Source: Massiliimalia timonensis | GTDB lineage: Bacteria; Bacillota; Clostridia; Oscillospirales; Ruminococcaceae | Direction of reading: 5' to 3' | Length of the DNA: 64,000 nucleotides | Assembly: GCF_900186585.1 (NCBI RefSeq) | Contig: NZ_FYDD01000003.1 | Coordinates: 310,001-374,000 of the forward strand | Part shown: one piece after another, positions 43,918 through 52,293 of the stretch | How the letters are laid out: each line of letters begins with the position of its first letter | Position numbering within the stretch: position 1 is the stretch's first letter | Position numbers and translations under genes: made by a program | The notes under the pieces: model-generated | What the model was told of the DNA's origin: nothing | Databases searched by the model: none | The model's input: only the letters and a program-made list of their open reading frames with translations

Positions 43918-45435
43918 ATGAAAAAACCATTAGCATTGATTATTATGGATGGATACGGCAGAAACGATTCGGATTATGGCAATGCGATCACTGCGGCTAA
44001 TAAACCGAATTTAGACCGGATCATGCAAAACGGCGTAATGACCTATATTGGTGCCTCCGGGCTGAATGTCGGTTTGCCGGACGGGCAGATGGGGAATTCT
44101 GAAGTTGGGCATACCAATATCGGCGCAGGCCGCGTGGTGTATCAGGAATTGACCCGGATCACCAAATCCATTCAGGACGGCGACTTTTTTCAAAACCCGG
44201 CGCTGGTCAAGGCAATGGATAACTGCCGTGCCAATAATAAAGCCCTGCACCTGATGGGACTTTTGTCCAACGGGGGCGTTCACAGCCATAACGAGCATCT
44301 TTACGGCCTGCTGGAACTGGCAAAGCGTTTTGGGATTGAAGACGTTTACGTTCACTGCTTTATGGACGGCCGTGATGTTCCGCCAACTTCCGGTAAAGAG
44401 TTTATTGAAGAACTTCTGAACAAGATGAACGAGATCGGTGTTGGGAAAATTGCTACAGTAATAGGCAGATATTATGCCATGGACCGTGACAACCGTTGGG
44501 AACGTGTTGGTAAGGCGTATGATGCGATGGTTTATGGGGAAGGCGTGCAGAATACCAATCCGGTAGACGCGATCGAAAAATCCTATGCGGAAGATGTTAC
44601 CGATGAATTTGTTGTTCCGACTGTCTGCGATCCGAATGGAAAAATTAAGGAAGGCGACAGCGTGATCTTCTTTAATTTCCGCCCTGACCGCGCAAGGGAG
44701 ATCACCCGTACTTTGGTGGACGACGCGTTTGAAGGCTTTGAACGACGTAACGGCAGATTCCCGCTGTGCTTTGTCTGCATGACCCAGTACGACGTTACCA
44801 TGCCGAATGTTGACGTTGCGTTCAAACCGCAGACCTTGGTAAACACCTTTGGCGAATACATCAGCAAAAACGGCCTGACCCAGCTGAGAATTGCGGAAAC
44901 TGAAAAATACGCGCATGTTACGTTCTTCTTTAACGGCGGTGTTGAAGCTACCTTTGATGGGGAAGACCGCGCGCTGATCAATTCCCCGAAAGTAGCGACT
45001 TACGATTTAAAACCGGAAATGAGCGCTTATGAAGTTTGTGACGAAGTAGTAAAGCGAATCGAATCCGACAAGTATGACGTGATCATCTTAAACTATGCAA
45101 ACTGCGATATGGTAGGCCACACCGGCGTGTTTGACGCTGCCAAAGCGGCGGTGGAAGCGGTTGATGCCTGCGTTGGCAGGACGGTTGACGCTGTCCTTGC
45201 GAAAGGCGGCGTAGCGCTGATCACCGCTGACCACGGGAATGCCGACCAGATGTATGAACCGGACGGCTCACCGTTCACGGCACATACCACAAATCCGGTC
45301 CCGTTTATCGTAGCCGGTATGGATTGCGAACTCCGTGAGGGCGGAAAGCTTGCTGATATTGCCCCGACAATGCTGCAGATTCTTGGTTTGGAAAAACCGG
45401 CGGAGATGGATGGCATAAGCTTGATCAAAGCATAA
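43918..45435 (+). CDS. gpmI: 2,3-bisphosphoglycerate-independent phosphoglycerate mutase
   Basis: Manganese-dependent mutase converting 3- to 2-phosphoglycerate, 505 residues. Alkaline-phosphatase-fold features: LIIMDGYGRN, the phosphoserine loop GQMGNSEVGHTNIGAGR, CFMDGRDVPPTSG and the C-terminal metal site TADHGNADQM ... HTTNPVPF. The ATG at 43918 has a TGGAGG site; an upstream in-frame start at 43870 lacks one. Ends the glycolytic operon. No enolase or gapA lies in the window. Confidence 0.98.
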   Translation: MKKPLALIIMDGYGRNDSDYGNAITAANKPNLDRIMQNGVMTYIGASGLNVGLPDGQMGNSEVGHTNIGAGRVVYQELTRITKSIQDGDFFQNPALVKAMDNCRANNKALHLMGLLSNGGVHSHNEHLYGLLELAKRFGIEDVYVHCFMDGRDVPPTSGKEFIEELLNKMNEIGVGKIATVIGRYYAMDRDNRWERVGKAYDAMVYGEGVQNTNPVDAIEKSYAEDVTDEFVVPTVCDPNGKIKEGDSVIFFNFRPDRAREITRTLVDDAFEGFERRNGRFPLCFVCMTQYDVTMPNVDVAFKPQTLVNTFGEYISKNGLTQLRIAETEKYAHVTFFFNGGVEATFDGEDRALINSPKVATYDLKPEMSAYEVCDEVVKRIESDKYDVIILNYANCDMVGHTGVFDAAKAAVEAVDACVGRTVDAVLAKGGVALITADHGNADQMYEPDGSPFTAHTTNPVPFIVAGMDCELREGGKLADIAPTMLQILGLEKPAEMDGISLIKA

Positions 45436-45446
45436 TGCTAATAGTG

Positions 45447-45478
45447 AAAAGCGGTGAAAGTTTCTTTCACCGCTTTTT
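45447..45478 (+). terminator. Terminator of the glycolytic operon
   Basis: A perfect 14-bp stem (45447-45460 with 45464-45477), a TTT loop and a terminal T-run within the arm. Confidence 0.9.
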
Positions 45479-45541
45479 GGCGTATATTCCGCATTTTTCC
45501 TCCCATACTAAGGGTATACCACGTGGAAAGGAACGATGATT

Positions 45542-45706
45542 ATGAACGACAATTTAAACCAGCTTTTTGCCGAAAACAAACGGGCAGAAGAATATTTTTC
45601 CTCCTTACCGGTCCATATCCAAGAGATGATGAAGCAGACCGGAGTAAATTTGACATCAGAACAGGATTTAAGGAACTGCGCGGAAACATTGATGAAAACA
45701 AAATAA
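45542..45706 (+). CDS. Small conserved-type protein, 54 residues, unknown function
   Basis: An open frame from ATG 45542 to TAA 45706 with an AAAGGA site 9 bases upstream encodes 54 residues beginning MNDNLNQLFAENKRAEEYF. Middle SSLPVHIQEMMKQTG and end SEQDLRNCAETLMK resemble small clostridial proteins of similar size that I recall only as hypothetical. No signal peptide or membrane segment. It lies between two terminators, so it is a separate transcription unit; no clear promoter was identified, and the stop codon falls inside the next terminator stem. Confidence 0.7.
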   Translation: MNDNLNQLFAENKRAEEYFSSLPVHIQEMMKQTGVNLTSEQDLRNCAETLMKTK

Positions 45707-45750
45707 AAGGAAACCGCTGTGTTGTTTGCTACACAGCGGTTTCCTTTTAT
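45703..45750. terminator. Bidirectional terminator between the small protein gene and aroC
   Basis: A perfect 20-bp stem (45703-45722 with 45731-45750) with an 8-base loop and A/T-rich ends, serving the two convergent genes. The left arm contains the stop codon of the 54-residue protein and the right arm ends at the aroC stop. Confidence 0.93.
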
Positions 45751-46839
45751 TTAGATTCCTTTTTGTTTTATGATCGCGGATAATAAAGCGATATTACAGC
45801 AGGCTTCCACAACAGGGACGGCCCGGGCGGCAATACAGGGGTCGTGCCTGCCAACGATCCCCAGCCTGACCTCTTTTTTCTGTGCAAGATCTATTGTGTC
45901 CTGTTCTAAAGAGATAGAAGGGGTCGGCTTCATAGCGACCCGAAAATTGATTGGCATCCCCGAGGAGATCCCGCCCAAAATCCCGCCATGGCGGTTTGTT
46001 TTGGTTTTTACCGTATTTTTGTCATAATAGAATGAATCATTGTTTTCACTGCCCATCAGTTCCGCCGCGTGAAACCCTTCGCCGAATTCAATTCCCTTAA
46101 CGCCAGGGATGCTGAAAATGATCGAGGAAATGATGCTTTCCAAATTATCAAAGATCGGGGAACCGATCCCTGCAGGCATCCCGATCGCAGCGCATTCCAC
46201 AACACCGCCTACCGAATTTTGCGCCAGCCTTGCCTGATTGATCCGGTCAATGATCTGAAGCCGTTTGACTTCGTTGATCACAGGAAAGGGAAGAGCGCGT
46301 ATTTCAGCAAGCTTTTCTTTTGTCAGGGACATCGTATCCAAGCTGTTGCAATGGATGTCATATACTGAAAGCAGGTGGGCGGCCACATACACCCCGTATT
46401 CTTCTAAAATCTGCCCGCAGACAGCTCCGGCCGCCGCCATACAAGCAGTGAGCCTCCCGGAAAAATGTCCTCCTCCTCGAATGTCATTGGCGCCCTGATA
46501 CCGGACGTTCCCTGTATAATCGGCATGTCCGGGGCGGACGGTCGTCTGAACATTCTGGTAATCCTGGGAACGCACATTGGTATTATGGATCAAAAATGCA
46601 AGGGGAGTGCCGGTAGTGACGCCGTTCACAAGCCCCGACTGGATTTCGGGAATATCCGGCTCGATCCTTGAGGTGGTCGTACCGTCGGATTTTGCCTGCC
46701 GCCGTTTCATAAAGCTGATGACGCGGTCCATATTGATTTTTTTCCCCGGCGGCAGGTTGTCGATCACGACCCCGATCGCCGCAGAATGGGACTCCCCAAA
46801 AATGGAAAGTGAGATTCCGTTATTCCAGATGGAAGCCAT
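45751..46839 (-). CDS. aroC: Chorismate synthase
   Basis: Last step of the shikimate pathway: converts EPSP to chorismate using reduced FMN; 362 residues. Signatures seen are IFGESHSAAIGVVID, RPGHADYTGN, RGGGHFSGRLTA, GIEFGEGF and the C-terminal VGRHDPCIAARAVPVVEA. The start at 46839 overlaps the end of aroB-aroA by 20 bases, so translation is coupled to it. Final gene of the aromatic operon. Confidence 0.97.
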   Translation of the reverse strand: MASIWNNGISLSIFGESHSAAIGVVIDNLPPGKKINMDRVISFMKRRQAKSDGTTTSRIEPDIPEIQSGLVNGVTTGTPLAFLIHNTNVRSQDYQNVQTTVRPGHADYTGNVRYQGANDIRGGGHFSGRLTACMAAAGAVCGQILEEYGVYVAAHLLSVYDIHCNSLDTMSLTKEKLAEIRALPFPVINEVKRLQIIDRINQARLAQNSVGGVVECAAIGMPAGIGSPIFDNLESIISSIIFSIPGVKGIEFGEGFHAAELMGSENNDSFYYDKNTVKTKTNRHGGILGGISSGMPINFRVAMKPTPSISLEQDTIDLAQKKEVRLGIVGRHDPCIAARAVPVVEACCNIALLSAIIKQKGI

Positions 46840-49156
46840 GACAGATCCCTCCTAAATTCCGATAATCGTGGAAAAATGCCGGGTAAGATTTTTTTACACA
46901 GGCGGCATTTTTTATACTGGTTACACCTTCTGCCACAGCGGCGGCCACTGCCGCGCACATAGCGATCCGGTGATCGTTGTAGCTTTGGATCTCTGCACCG
47001 TGAAGCTGTTTTTCGCCCTCTACGGTCAGGCAGTCGTTTTCCTCATCGTAATGAGCATAACCTCCCATTTTTTGAATGAGCTCCATTGTGGAAGCAATAC
47101 GGTCGCTTTCCTTGATGCGCAAACGCTTTACCTGTTTGATCCTGCTGGTACCTTTGCAGAAACAGGCCAGCACACAAAGGATCGGAACAAGGTCAGGAAT
47201 ATCGGAACCGTCGATTTCAAAGGCGGTAAGCTGAGCAGGCTTGCAGGTGAGCGCTCCCTCCCGGCAGATGATCCGGCATCCAGCTTTTTGCAAGACGTCC
47301 AGTACGGCCCGGTCGCCCTGGATGGAACGAAGGTCAAACTGACGCAAGGTCACTGACGCGCCAAGCGCGTCGGCCACCAAGAAAAATGCGGCCTGAGAAA
47401 AGTCGCTTTCCACAGAAAAATCACAGGGCTTATACTGCTGCCCGCCGGGGATCCGGTATCGATCCCCCTCGGCGAACACTTCGATCCCGAATTGTTTTAA
47501 CACCTGTAACGTGATTTTTACATAACTCTTTGATTCAAAGGGGGGAAGCACCTCGATGATACTTTCTTCCGGGAGGAGAGGCAGAGCGAACAGCAAGCCT
47601 GTAATAAACTGGGAGCTGACATTCCCTTTAATTTGATAGACACCGGAGCAAAGCTGTCCTTTTACTGCAAAGGGGAGCTGCCCTGCGTACTGGACGGTCA
47701 CCCCGTGGGAGGAAAGCGCTGATTCATACAAATCTAACGGCCGAGTGACTAAACGGTTTTTTCCGGTGAAAAAGGCGTCAATCCCAAAAGCAGAGGCGAT
47801 AGGGATCAAAAACCTAAGGGTAGAACCTGATTCCTGACAGGAGAACGAGGCCTTCTGCGGGACAGATTCAACTCCATGTACCGTAATAGCATCATCGTGG
47901 ACTTCAAAAGAGGCGCCAAACTGCTTCATGCACTCCATGGTGGCCCGGATGTCCTCCGAAAAAACCACATGATGGATCGTACTGCTCCCCTTTGCCAGAG
48001 AGGCGCAGATCAACGCCCGGTGCAGAATGCTTTTAGAGGGAGGGATGGTGACCTCGCCCCGCAGATGGGTGGGGAGCAGTTCTACATTTTCCGGAAGCTC
48101 CGGCTCCCGAAGAGATAAAAGCTGTTCCAATTCATCGTTCGTGACCCGGTGGACAAACGCGTGCCCAATCTCAGACAATAGGATCAGGTTTAACCCGCCG
48201 CCGATATTTTTTTTATCCAGTGCGCAGATTTCCATGAGATCCTGATTAGAAAGATTGCAGGTGACCGGCAGGCCAAACTGCTGGATCAGCTTTAGCAGGC
48301 GCAGGGTGGTGCCTTGTTTGGTAAGCCCGGCACGTTCAGAGATAGCGGTCAAAAAAGCCATGCCGATCGCAACGCCCTGCCCGTGGGTATAAGTTTTATA
48401 ATGATAGTATTTTTCAACTGCATGGCCGATGGTATGTCCAAAGTTTAAGATCATGCGCAACCCCTTGTCCAGTTCATCCTGGCAAACGACTTCGGCCTTG
48501 ATCTCAATACAGCGCTTGATGATAGAAAGAAGATGCTCCGGCTCCCAGATTTTGGGGATCTCCTCAAACAGCGCTTCATCATAGATACAGCCGTATTTGA
48601 TGATCTCGGCCACCCCGTCGTGGAACACTTCGTCCGGCAGGGTGGAAAGCACCTTGGTGTCGCATAAAACGGCAGCGGGCTGGTAAAAGGTGCCGACTAG
48701 GTTTTTGCCTGCGGAAATATCGATCGCAGTTTTTCCGCCGACCGAAGAATCCACCTGCGCCAGCAGGCTGGTCGGGATTTGCAGATAAGGGATGCCGCGC
48801 AGATAAATAGAAGCCGCAAATCCTGTTAGATCCCCGACAACACCGCCGCCCAGCGCGATCATTAAATCGGAGCGGGTCATGGAGTTTTCTGCGCAGAGAT
48901 CCATCAGCTTTAACAGATTCTGCGCATTTTTTGACTGTTCGCCGTGCGGGATGATAAAGGTGTGAATTTGGATATGGGCGGGGAAACTGCGCTTGACCTG
49001 TTCCAGATACAGCGGGGCGACGTTATCGTCCGATACGATCAGCACCGTTTGGAACTTGGAAAGAGGACGGGCGATTTCATAAGCGCGTTCAAGAATATCC
49101 TGCCCGATGGTAACGTCATAAGGGGAGTTGGTCTGGATTGGGATAGTTTGGATCAT
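46820..49156 (-). CDS. Fused 3-dehydroquinate synthase / EPSP synthase (AroB-AroA)
   Basis: A 778-residue bifunctional protein. Residues about 1-345 are dehydroquinate synthase: LMIALGGGVVGDLTGFAAS (NAD binding), DSSVGGKTAID, EIIKYGCI (metal Glu), NFGHTIGHAVE and HGQGVAIGM (metal His). After a short linker, about 355-778 is EPSP synthase: IPPSKSILHRALI, ESGSTLRFL, GNVSSQFITGLLFALP, SVESDFSQAAFFL and RLRIKESDRI. These are shikimate steps 2 and 6 in one chain. Bacteria normally encode them separately; fungal AROM has the same two domains first. ATG 49156 is chosen, with TTG 49168 an alternative. Both active sites look intact. Confidence 0.95.
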   Translation of the reverse strand: MIQTIPIQTNSPYDVTIGQDILERAYEIARPLSKFQTVLIVSDDNVAPLYLEQVKRSFPAHIQIHTFIIPHGEQSKNAQNLLKLMDLCAENSMTRSDLMIALGGGVVGDLTGFAASIYLRGIPYLQIPTSLLAQVDSSVGGKTAIDISAGKNLVGTFYQPAAVLCDTKVLSTLPDEVFHDGVAEIIKYGCIYDEALFEEIPKIWEPEHLLSIIKRCIEIKAEVVCQDELDKGLRMILNFGHTIGHAVEKYYHYKTYTHGQGVAIGMAFLTAISERAGLTKQGTTLRLLKLIQQFGLPVTCNLSNQDLMEICALDKKNIGGGLNLILLSEIGHAFVHRVTNDELEQLLSLREPELPENVELLPTHLRGEVTIPPSKSILHRALICASLAKGSSTIHHVVFSEDIRATMECMKQFGASFEVHDDAITVHGVESVPQKASFSCQESGSTLRFLIPIASAFGIDAFFTGKNRLVTRPLDLYESALSSHGVTVQYAGQLPFAVKGQLCSGVYQIKGNVSSQFITGLLFALPLLPEESIIEVLPPFESKSYVKITLQVLKQFGIEVFAEGDRYRIPGGQQYKPCDFSVESDFSQAAFFLVADALGASVTLRQFDLRSIQGDRAVLDVLQKAGCRIICREGALTCKPAQLTAFEIDGSDIPDLVPILCVLACFCKGTSRIKQVKRLRIKESDRIASTMELIQKMGGYAHYDEENDCLTVEGEKQLHGAEIQSYNDHRIAMCAAVAAAVAEGVTSIKNAACVKKSYPAFFHDYRNLGGICHGFHLE

Positions 49157-49180
49157 AGGTTCAAACAACCTTTCTGCTTG

Positions 49181-50191
49181 TTATAATGTCTTCCCGGAAA
49201 ATTCAGCCTGCGCAGTCACTTTCTTCATCACTGCGTCAAACTGCGCGGGGGTCAGGGACTGCGCGCCGTCGCACAACGCCAGCTTGGGGTTGTTATGGAC
49301 TTCGATCATCAGGCCGTCCGCGCCGCAGGCGATTGCCGCCAAAGAAAGAGGCTCTACCAGCCACGGGATACCTGTTGCGTGGCTTGGGTCTACGATAACC
49401 GGCAGATGGGAATAGTGCTTTAACAGCGGGATTGCAGAGAGATCCAGCGTGTTTCTGGTCATGGTCTCAAAGGTACGGATGCCGCGTTCGCAGAAAATCA
49501 CCTGTGTATTCCCGCCAGCCATAATATATTCCGCGCTCATCAAGAATTCTTCCAGAGTGTTTGCAAGGCCGCGTTTTAATAAAATCGGCTTGTCACAGTG
49601 TCCCAGCTCCTTGAGCAGCTCGAAATTTTGCATGTTCCGGGCGCCGACCTGGATCACGTCAACGTCGTTGAACAGGTCCAGATGCGCCAGGCTCATGATC
49701 TCGGTAACGATCGGAAGCCCGGTTTCCTTTTTGGCTTCTAAGAGGTATTTTAAACCTTCGTCATGCAGGCCTTGGAATGCGTAGGGGGAGGTACGCGGTT
49801 TGAATGCGCCTCCGCGCAGGAATTTTGCGCCGCTTTTTTTCACTTCCTTTGCGACAGCGATGACCTGTTCTTCGCTTTCTACCGAGCAGGGGCCGGCAAT
49901 GACATTAAAGTGGCCGCCCCCCACTGTATTGCCGCCGATTTCCAATACAGTATCGTCCGGATGAAATTTCCGGTTCGCGATCTTGTACGGTTCAGATACG
50001 CGGCGGATATCTTCTACAACGTCCTTGGCTTGAATAGTCGCGATGTCAATTTTCGTGGTATCGCCGACCAATCCCCAAATGGTCGTCTGTTCCCCCTGGA
50101 TTTCAGAGATCTTGACATTGTATTGTTTCAGGTAATCGTGAAGCTCGTTGATTTGTTCGGGTGACTGTCCGTTTTTCAGAATAATGATCAT
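49181..50191 (-). CDS. aroF: 3-deoxy-7-phosphoheptulonate synthase (DAHP synthase, type I beta with N-terminal regulatory domain)
   Basis: First step of aromatic biosynthesis, joining phosphoenolpyruvate and erythrose-4-phosphate; 336 residues from the ATG at 50191, which has an AAGGAGAG site. Residues about 1-70 form the ferredoxin-like regulatory domain of the Thermotoga-type enzymes, usually the site of Phe/Tyr feedback inhibition. The barrel then has VIAGPCSVES, FLRGGAFKPRTSPYAFQG, ILLKRGL and PVIVDPSHATG. First gene of the operon and downstream of a Phe/Tyr-rich leader peptide, so it is likely controlled both by feedback and by attenuation. Confidence 0.96.
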   Translation of the reverse strand: MIIILKNGQSPEQINELHDYLKQYNVKISEIQGEQTTIWGLVGDTTKIDIATIQAKDVVEDIRRVSEPYKIANRKFHPDDTVLEIGGNTVGGGHFNVIAGPCSVESEEQVIAVAKEVKKSGAKFLRGGAFKPRTSPYAFQGLHDEGLKYLLEAKKETGLPIVTEIMSLAHLDLFNDVDVIQVGARNMQNFELLKELGHCDKPILLKRGLANTLEEFLMSAEYIMAGGNTQVIFCERGIRTFETMTRNTLDLSAIPLLKHYSHLPVIVDPSHATGIPWLVEPLSLAAIACGADGLMIEVHNNPKLALCDGAQSLTPAQFDAVMKKVTAQAEFSGKTL

Positions 50192-50230
50192 AGCTTTATA
50201 CTCTCCTTGTTTGGATTTTTGTATCACTGC

Positions 50231-50277
50231 AAAAGAAAAAGACCTGTAACTTTGCCACACAAAGCCACAGATCTTTT
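50231..50277 (-). terminator. Leader terminator before aroF (attenuator)
   Basis: On the minus strand an 18-position stem (plus 50260-50277 with 50237-50254) has 15 paired positions around a 5-base loop and is followed by a U-rich tract (TTTTTCTTTT, plus 50231-50240). It lies between the leader peptide stop (50312) and aroF (50191), where it can stop transcription before the structural genes. The 50192-50603 gap holds this, the leader peptide, and divergent promoters. Confidence 0.75.
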
Positions 50278-50311
50278 ATTTGCATCGCTTCTGATGATTC
50301 CAGCAAACATC

Positions 50312-50431
50312 CTATTGACTCAATCCGGCAAAATTCATTTTTCCACAGCAAAAATAACCAAAGCTTCTAAAGGCGAAGATTTGGCTGCTAAAGTAGAAAA
50401 AGTAAGATTTTGCTACGTTGGCAATAGACAT
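50312..50431 (-). CDS. Phe/Tyr-rich leader peptide of the aromatic operon
   Basis: A 39-codon open frame starts at ATG 50431 with CTGGAG ten bases upstream and ends at TAG 50312. The product begins MSIANVAKSYFFYF and continues through QIFAFRSFGYF. It has eight Phe and three Tyr, most within codons 10-27. This is the composition expected of an attenuator leader peptide for Phe/Tyr supply, and it lies between a consensus promoter and a terminator upstream of DAHP synthase. The antiterminator pairing was not worked out, so the mechanism remains inferred. Confidence 0.75.
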   Translation of the reverse strand: MSIANVAKSYFFYFSSQIFAFRSFGYFCCGKMNFAGLSQ

Positions 50432-50487
50432 GGTACAAAAACTCCAGAAATAATTTTGTGATCCTTACGACCACATTTACAATTTTT

Positions 50488-50516
50488 ATCATATACCTGA
50501 TTGATCTTCTTGTCAA
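50488..50516 (-). promoter_or_regulatory. Promoter of the aroF-aroBA-aroC operon
   Basis: On the minus strand a perfect TTGACA (plus 50511-50516), a 17-base spacer and TATGAT (plus 50488-50493). It gives a leader of about 290 bases. Confidence 0.85.
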
Positions 50517-50547
50517 GATTTTTTTCAGTTCTAAGAGGACAGCCTTT

Positions 50548-50576
50548 TTCATATGGATATTGTATCAGCAGTATAT
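50548..50576 (+). promoter_or_regulatory. Candidate sigma-E promoter of the spoIIIA operon
   Basis: TTCATAT at 50548-50554 and CAGTATAT at 50569-50576 lie 14 bases apart, loosely like sigma-E boxes. SpoIIIA operons are expressed in the mother cell from sigma-E, so a promoter here is expected, but the -10 match is only partial. Confidence 0.35.
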
Positions 50577-50603
50577 CGGGTAGCAAACAAAGGAGAGAGA
50601 AAG

Positions 50604-51566
50604 ATGCAGGAAATGGATTTTCAGTTAGCGCAGGCGGCTGCTTATCTTCCGCCGGCTTTACAGATGATCTTAAAAAAACTACCGCCGGGCTTTGGGGCGC
50701 AGATCCATGAGATACGCCTGCGGGCGGGACAGCCTGTAGCCCTGTTTGATGGGAAAACAGCCTACCTGTTAGAGCAGGATGGCAGGATAGGAGCTCAAAG
50801 AAACGGACGTGCCTATCTCTTTTCCCGGCAGGAGCTGGAGGCTACGTTCCGGGCAGTCTGCGAATATTCGGTCCATAGCTTTCAGGAAGAGATCAAGCAG
50901 GGATTTGTGACCTTAAAGGGCGGACATCGCGCCGGGCTGTGCGGGACCTGCCTGCTCGACCATGGACAGGTCATAGGATTAAAGGAGATCAGCTCCATCA
51001 ATTTAAGGATCGCGCGGCAAATGCTGGGCAGCGCCGACTTTTTGTATTCCAAGCTTTTTTCAGGGGAGGCAAAGTCTGTTCTGCTGATTGGGCAGGCTGG
51101 CAGCGGGAAAACAACGGTGCTGCGGGACTTGATCCGCCAGCTGTCTGACGGGAAGAATGGGACGAGTTATAAAGTGGCTGTCATCGACGAGCGGGGCGAG
51201 CTTTCGGCAAGCTACCACGGTGTCAGCCAAAACCAACTGGGATACAACGCGGATGTGTATCATTTGTATCCAAAACATATTGGAATGAGTATGGCGCTGA
51301 GAACTATGTCGCCGCAGATCATTGCCTGCGACGAGATCAGCACCGAGGACGATATCGAAGTTTTACTGCAAAGCATGAATGCCGGCGCGAAAGTTCTGGC
51401 AACGATACACGGCGGCAGCTTGGCCGAGGTGAGCCGACGGGGAAAACTGTCTGTCCTGTTAAAGGCAGGCGTTTTTGACGCGGCGGCAGTTCTTTCCGGC
51501 ACCAAGGCTCCCGGAACAGTGGCCGAGATCATTTCACTGAGGGAGGCGGGAACATGGGAAAGCTGA
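50604..51566 (+). CDS. spoIIIAA: Stage III sporulation protein AA
   Basis: Mother-cell secretion-type ATPase of the SpoIIIA-SpoIIQ feeding-tube complex, 320 residues from the ATG at 50604 with an AAGGAGAG site. Walker A is LIGQAGSGKTTVLRDLIRQL, Walker B-like IACDEISTEDDIEVLL, and the N-terminal domain has PPGFGAQIHEIRLRAGQP and the FCAYSVHSFQEEIKQGF-type segment. First of eight consecutive spoIIIA genes. Confidence 0.96.
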   Translation: MQEMDFQLAQAAAYLPPALQMILKKLPPGFGAQIHEIRLRAGQPVALFDGKTAYLLEQDGRIGAQRNGRAYLFSRQELEATFRAVCEYSVHSFQEEIKQGFVTLKGGHRAGLCGTCLLDHGQVIGLKEISSINLRIARQMLGSADFLYSKLFSGEAKSVLLIGQAGSGKTTVLRDLIRQLSDGKNGTSYKVAVIDERGELSASYHGVSQNQLGYNADVYHLYPKHIGMSMALRTMSPQIIACDEISTEDDIEVLLQSMNAGAKVLATIHGGSLAEVSRRGKLSVLLKAGVFDAAAVLSGTKAPGTVAEIISLREAGTWES

Positions 51567-52054
51567 CGATGGCTATGATACTGGTCATCTCCTGTGCGGC
51601 CTTGGGGTTTTGGCGGGCTTCCCTGTTGGGGATAAAGGTATCCCGGGCGAAAGCGATGATCGTAATGGTGGATAAAATCCAGTCCTGCCTGCGGTACGAA
51701 CGGCTGACAACAGCACAGCTGATCGAAACTATTTCCCGGCTGGACAGCCTTGCCGCCCTGCCTCATCTGGGCGTCTGTTGCAAAAGCATGGAGGAAGGAA
51801 ATCCGTTTCCCAAGGCGTGGAGCGATTCTGTCAAGCTAGCCGGTTACACAGAAGAGGAAAAGCAGATCCTGCGGCAGGTAGGGGAGATATTGGGGAGCAC
51901 TGACGCACAGAACCAGATCAGCACCCTCTCCATGCTGCGGGAATTCATGACCCAGTGCCAGAAAGAGGCGGAAAAAGAACGAAATGAAAAAGGAAAGCTG
52001 TACCATTCCTTGGGGATCCTTGGAGGGATCGGGCTGGCGATCCTGATATGGTAG
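51554..52054 (+). CDS. spoIIIAB: Stage III sporulation protein AB
   Basis: Membrane protein of the SpoIIIA complex with a type II secretion GspF-like fold, 166 residues. An N-terminal hydrophobic segment (MAMILVISCAALGFWRA) and a C-terminal one (LGILGGIGLAILIW) bracket a helical domain with GSTDAQNQISTL. Overlaps spoIIIAA by 13 bases. Confidence 0.95.
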   Translation: MGKLTMAMILVISCAALGFWRASLLGIKVSRAKAMIVMVDKIQSCLRYERLTTAQLIETISRLDSLAALPHLGVCCKSMEEGNPFPKAWSDSVKLAGYTEEEKQILRQVGEILGSTDAQNQISTLSMLREFMTQCQKEAEKERNEKGKLYHSLGILGGIGLAILIW

Positions 52055-52072
52055 GCGGAAAGGAAACGGCAT

Positions 52073-52270
52073 ATGGAAATTGATCTGATCTTTAAAATCG
52101 CGGCAATCGGGATCATCGTTGCGGTGCTCAATCAGCTTTTGATCCGCTCCGGGCGGGAGGAGCAGGCAATGATGACCACGTTGGCCGGGCTGATCGTGGT
52201 ACTGATGATGATGGTTTACCAGATACAGGATCTTTTTGATACCATCAAATCCTTGTTTGGGCTGTATTGA
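52073..52270 (+). CDS. spoIIIAC: Stage III sporulation protein AC
   Basis: A 65-residue membrane protein with two helices, starting MEIDLIFKIAAIGIIVAVLN and ending DTIKSLFGLY, as in the SpoIIIAC family. It forms part of the membrane channel platform between mother cell and forespore. Lies 18 bases after spoIIIAB. Confidence 0.95.
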   Translation: MEIDLIFKIAAIGIIVAVLNQLLIRSGREEQAMMTTLAGLIVVLMMMVYQIQDLFDTIKSLFGLY

Positions 52271-52293
52271 CGGAAAGAAAGGCAGGAACAGTT

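Noticed and set aside
50207-50461. Plus-strand open frame of 84 codons opposite the aroF leader
   Set aside because: It has no ribosome binding site, spans the attenuator terminator and is the antisense of the Phe/Tyr leader peptide; its basic, Lys-rich look comes from the TTT/TTC codons on the other strand.
50192-50480. T-box riboswitch before aroF
   Set aside because: The T-box signature (GGTGG-ACCGCG type) is absent; a leader peptide plus terminator explains the region better.
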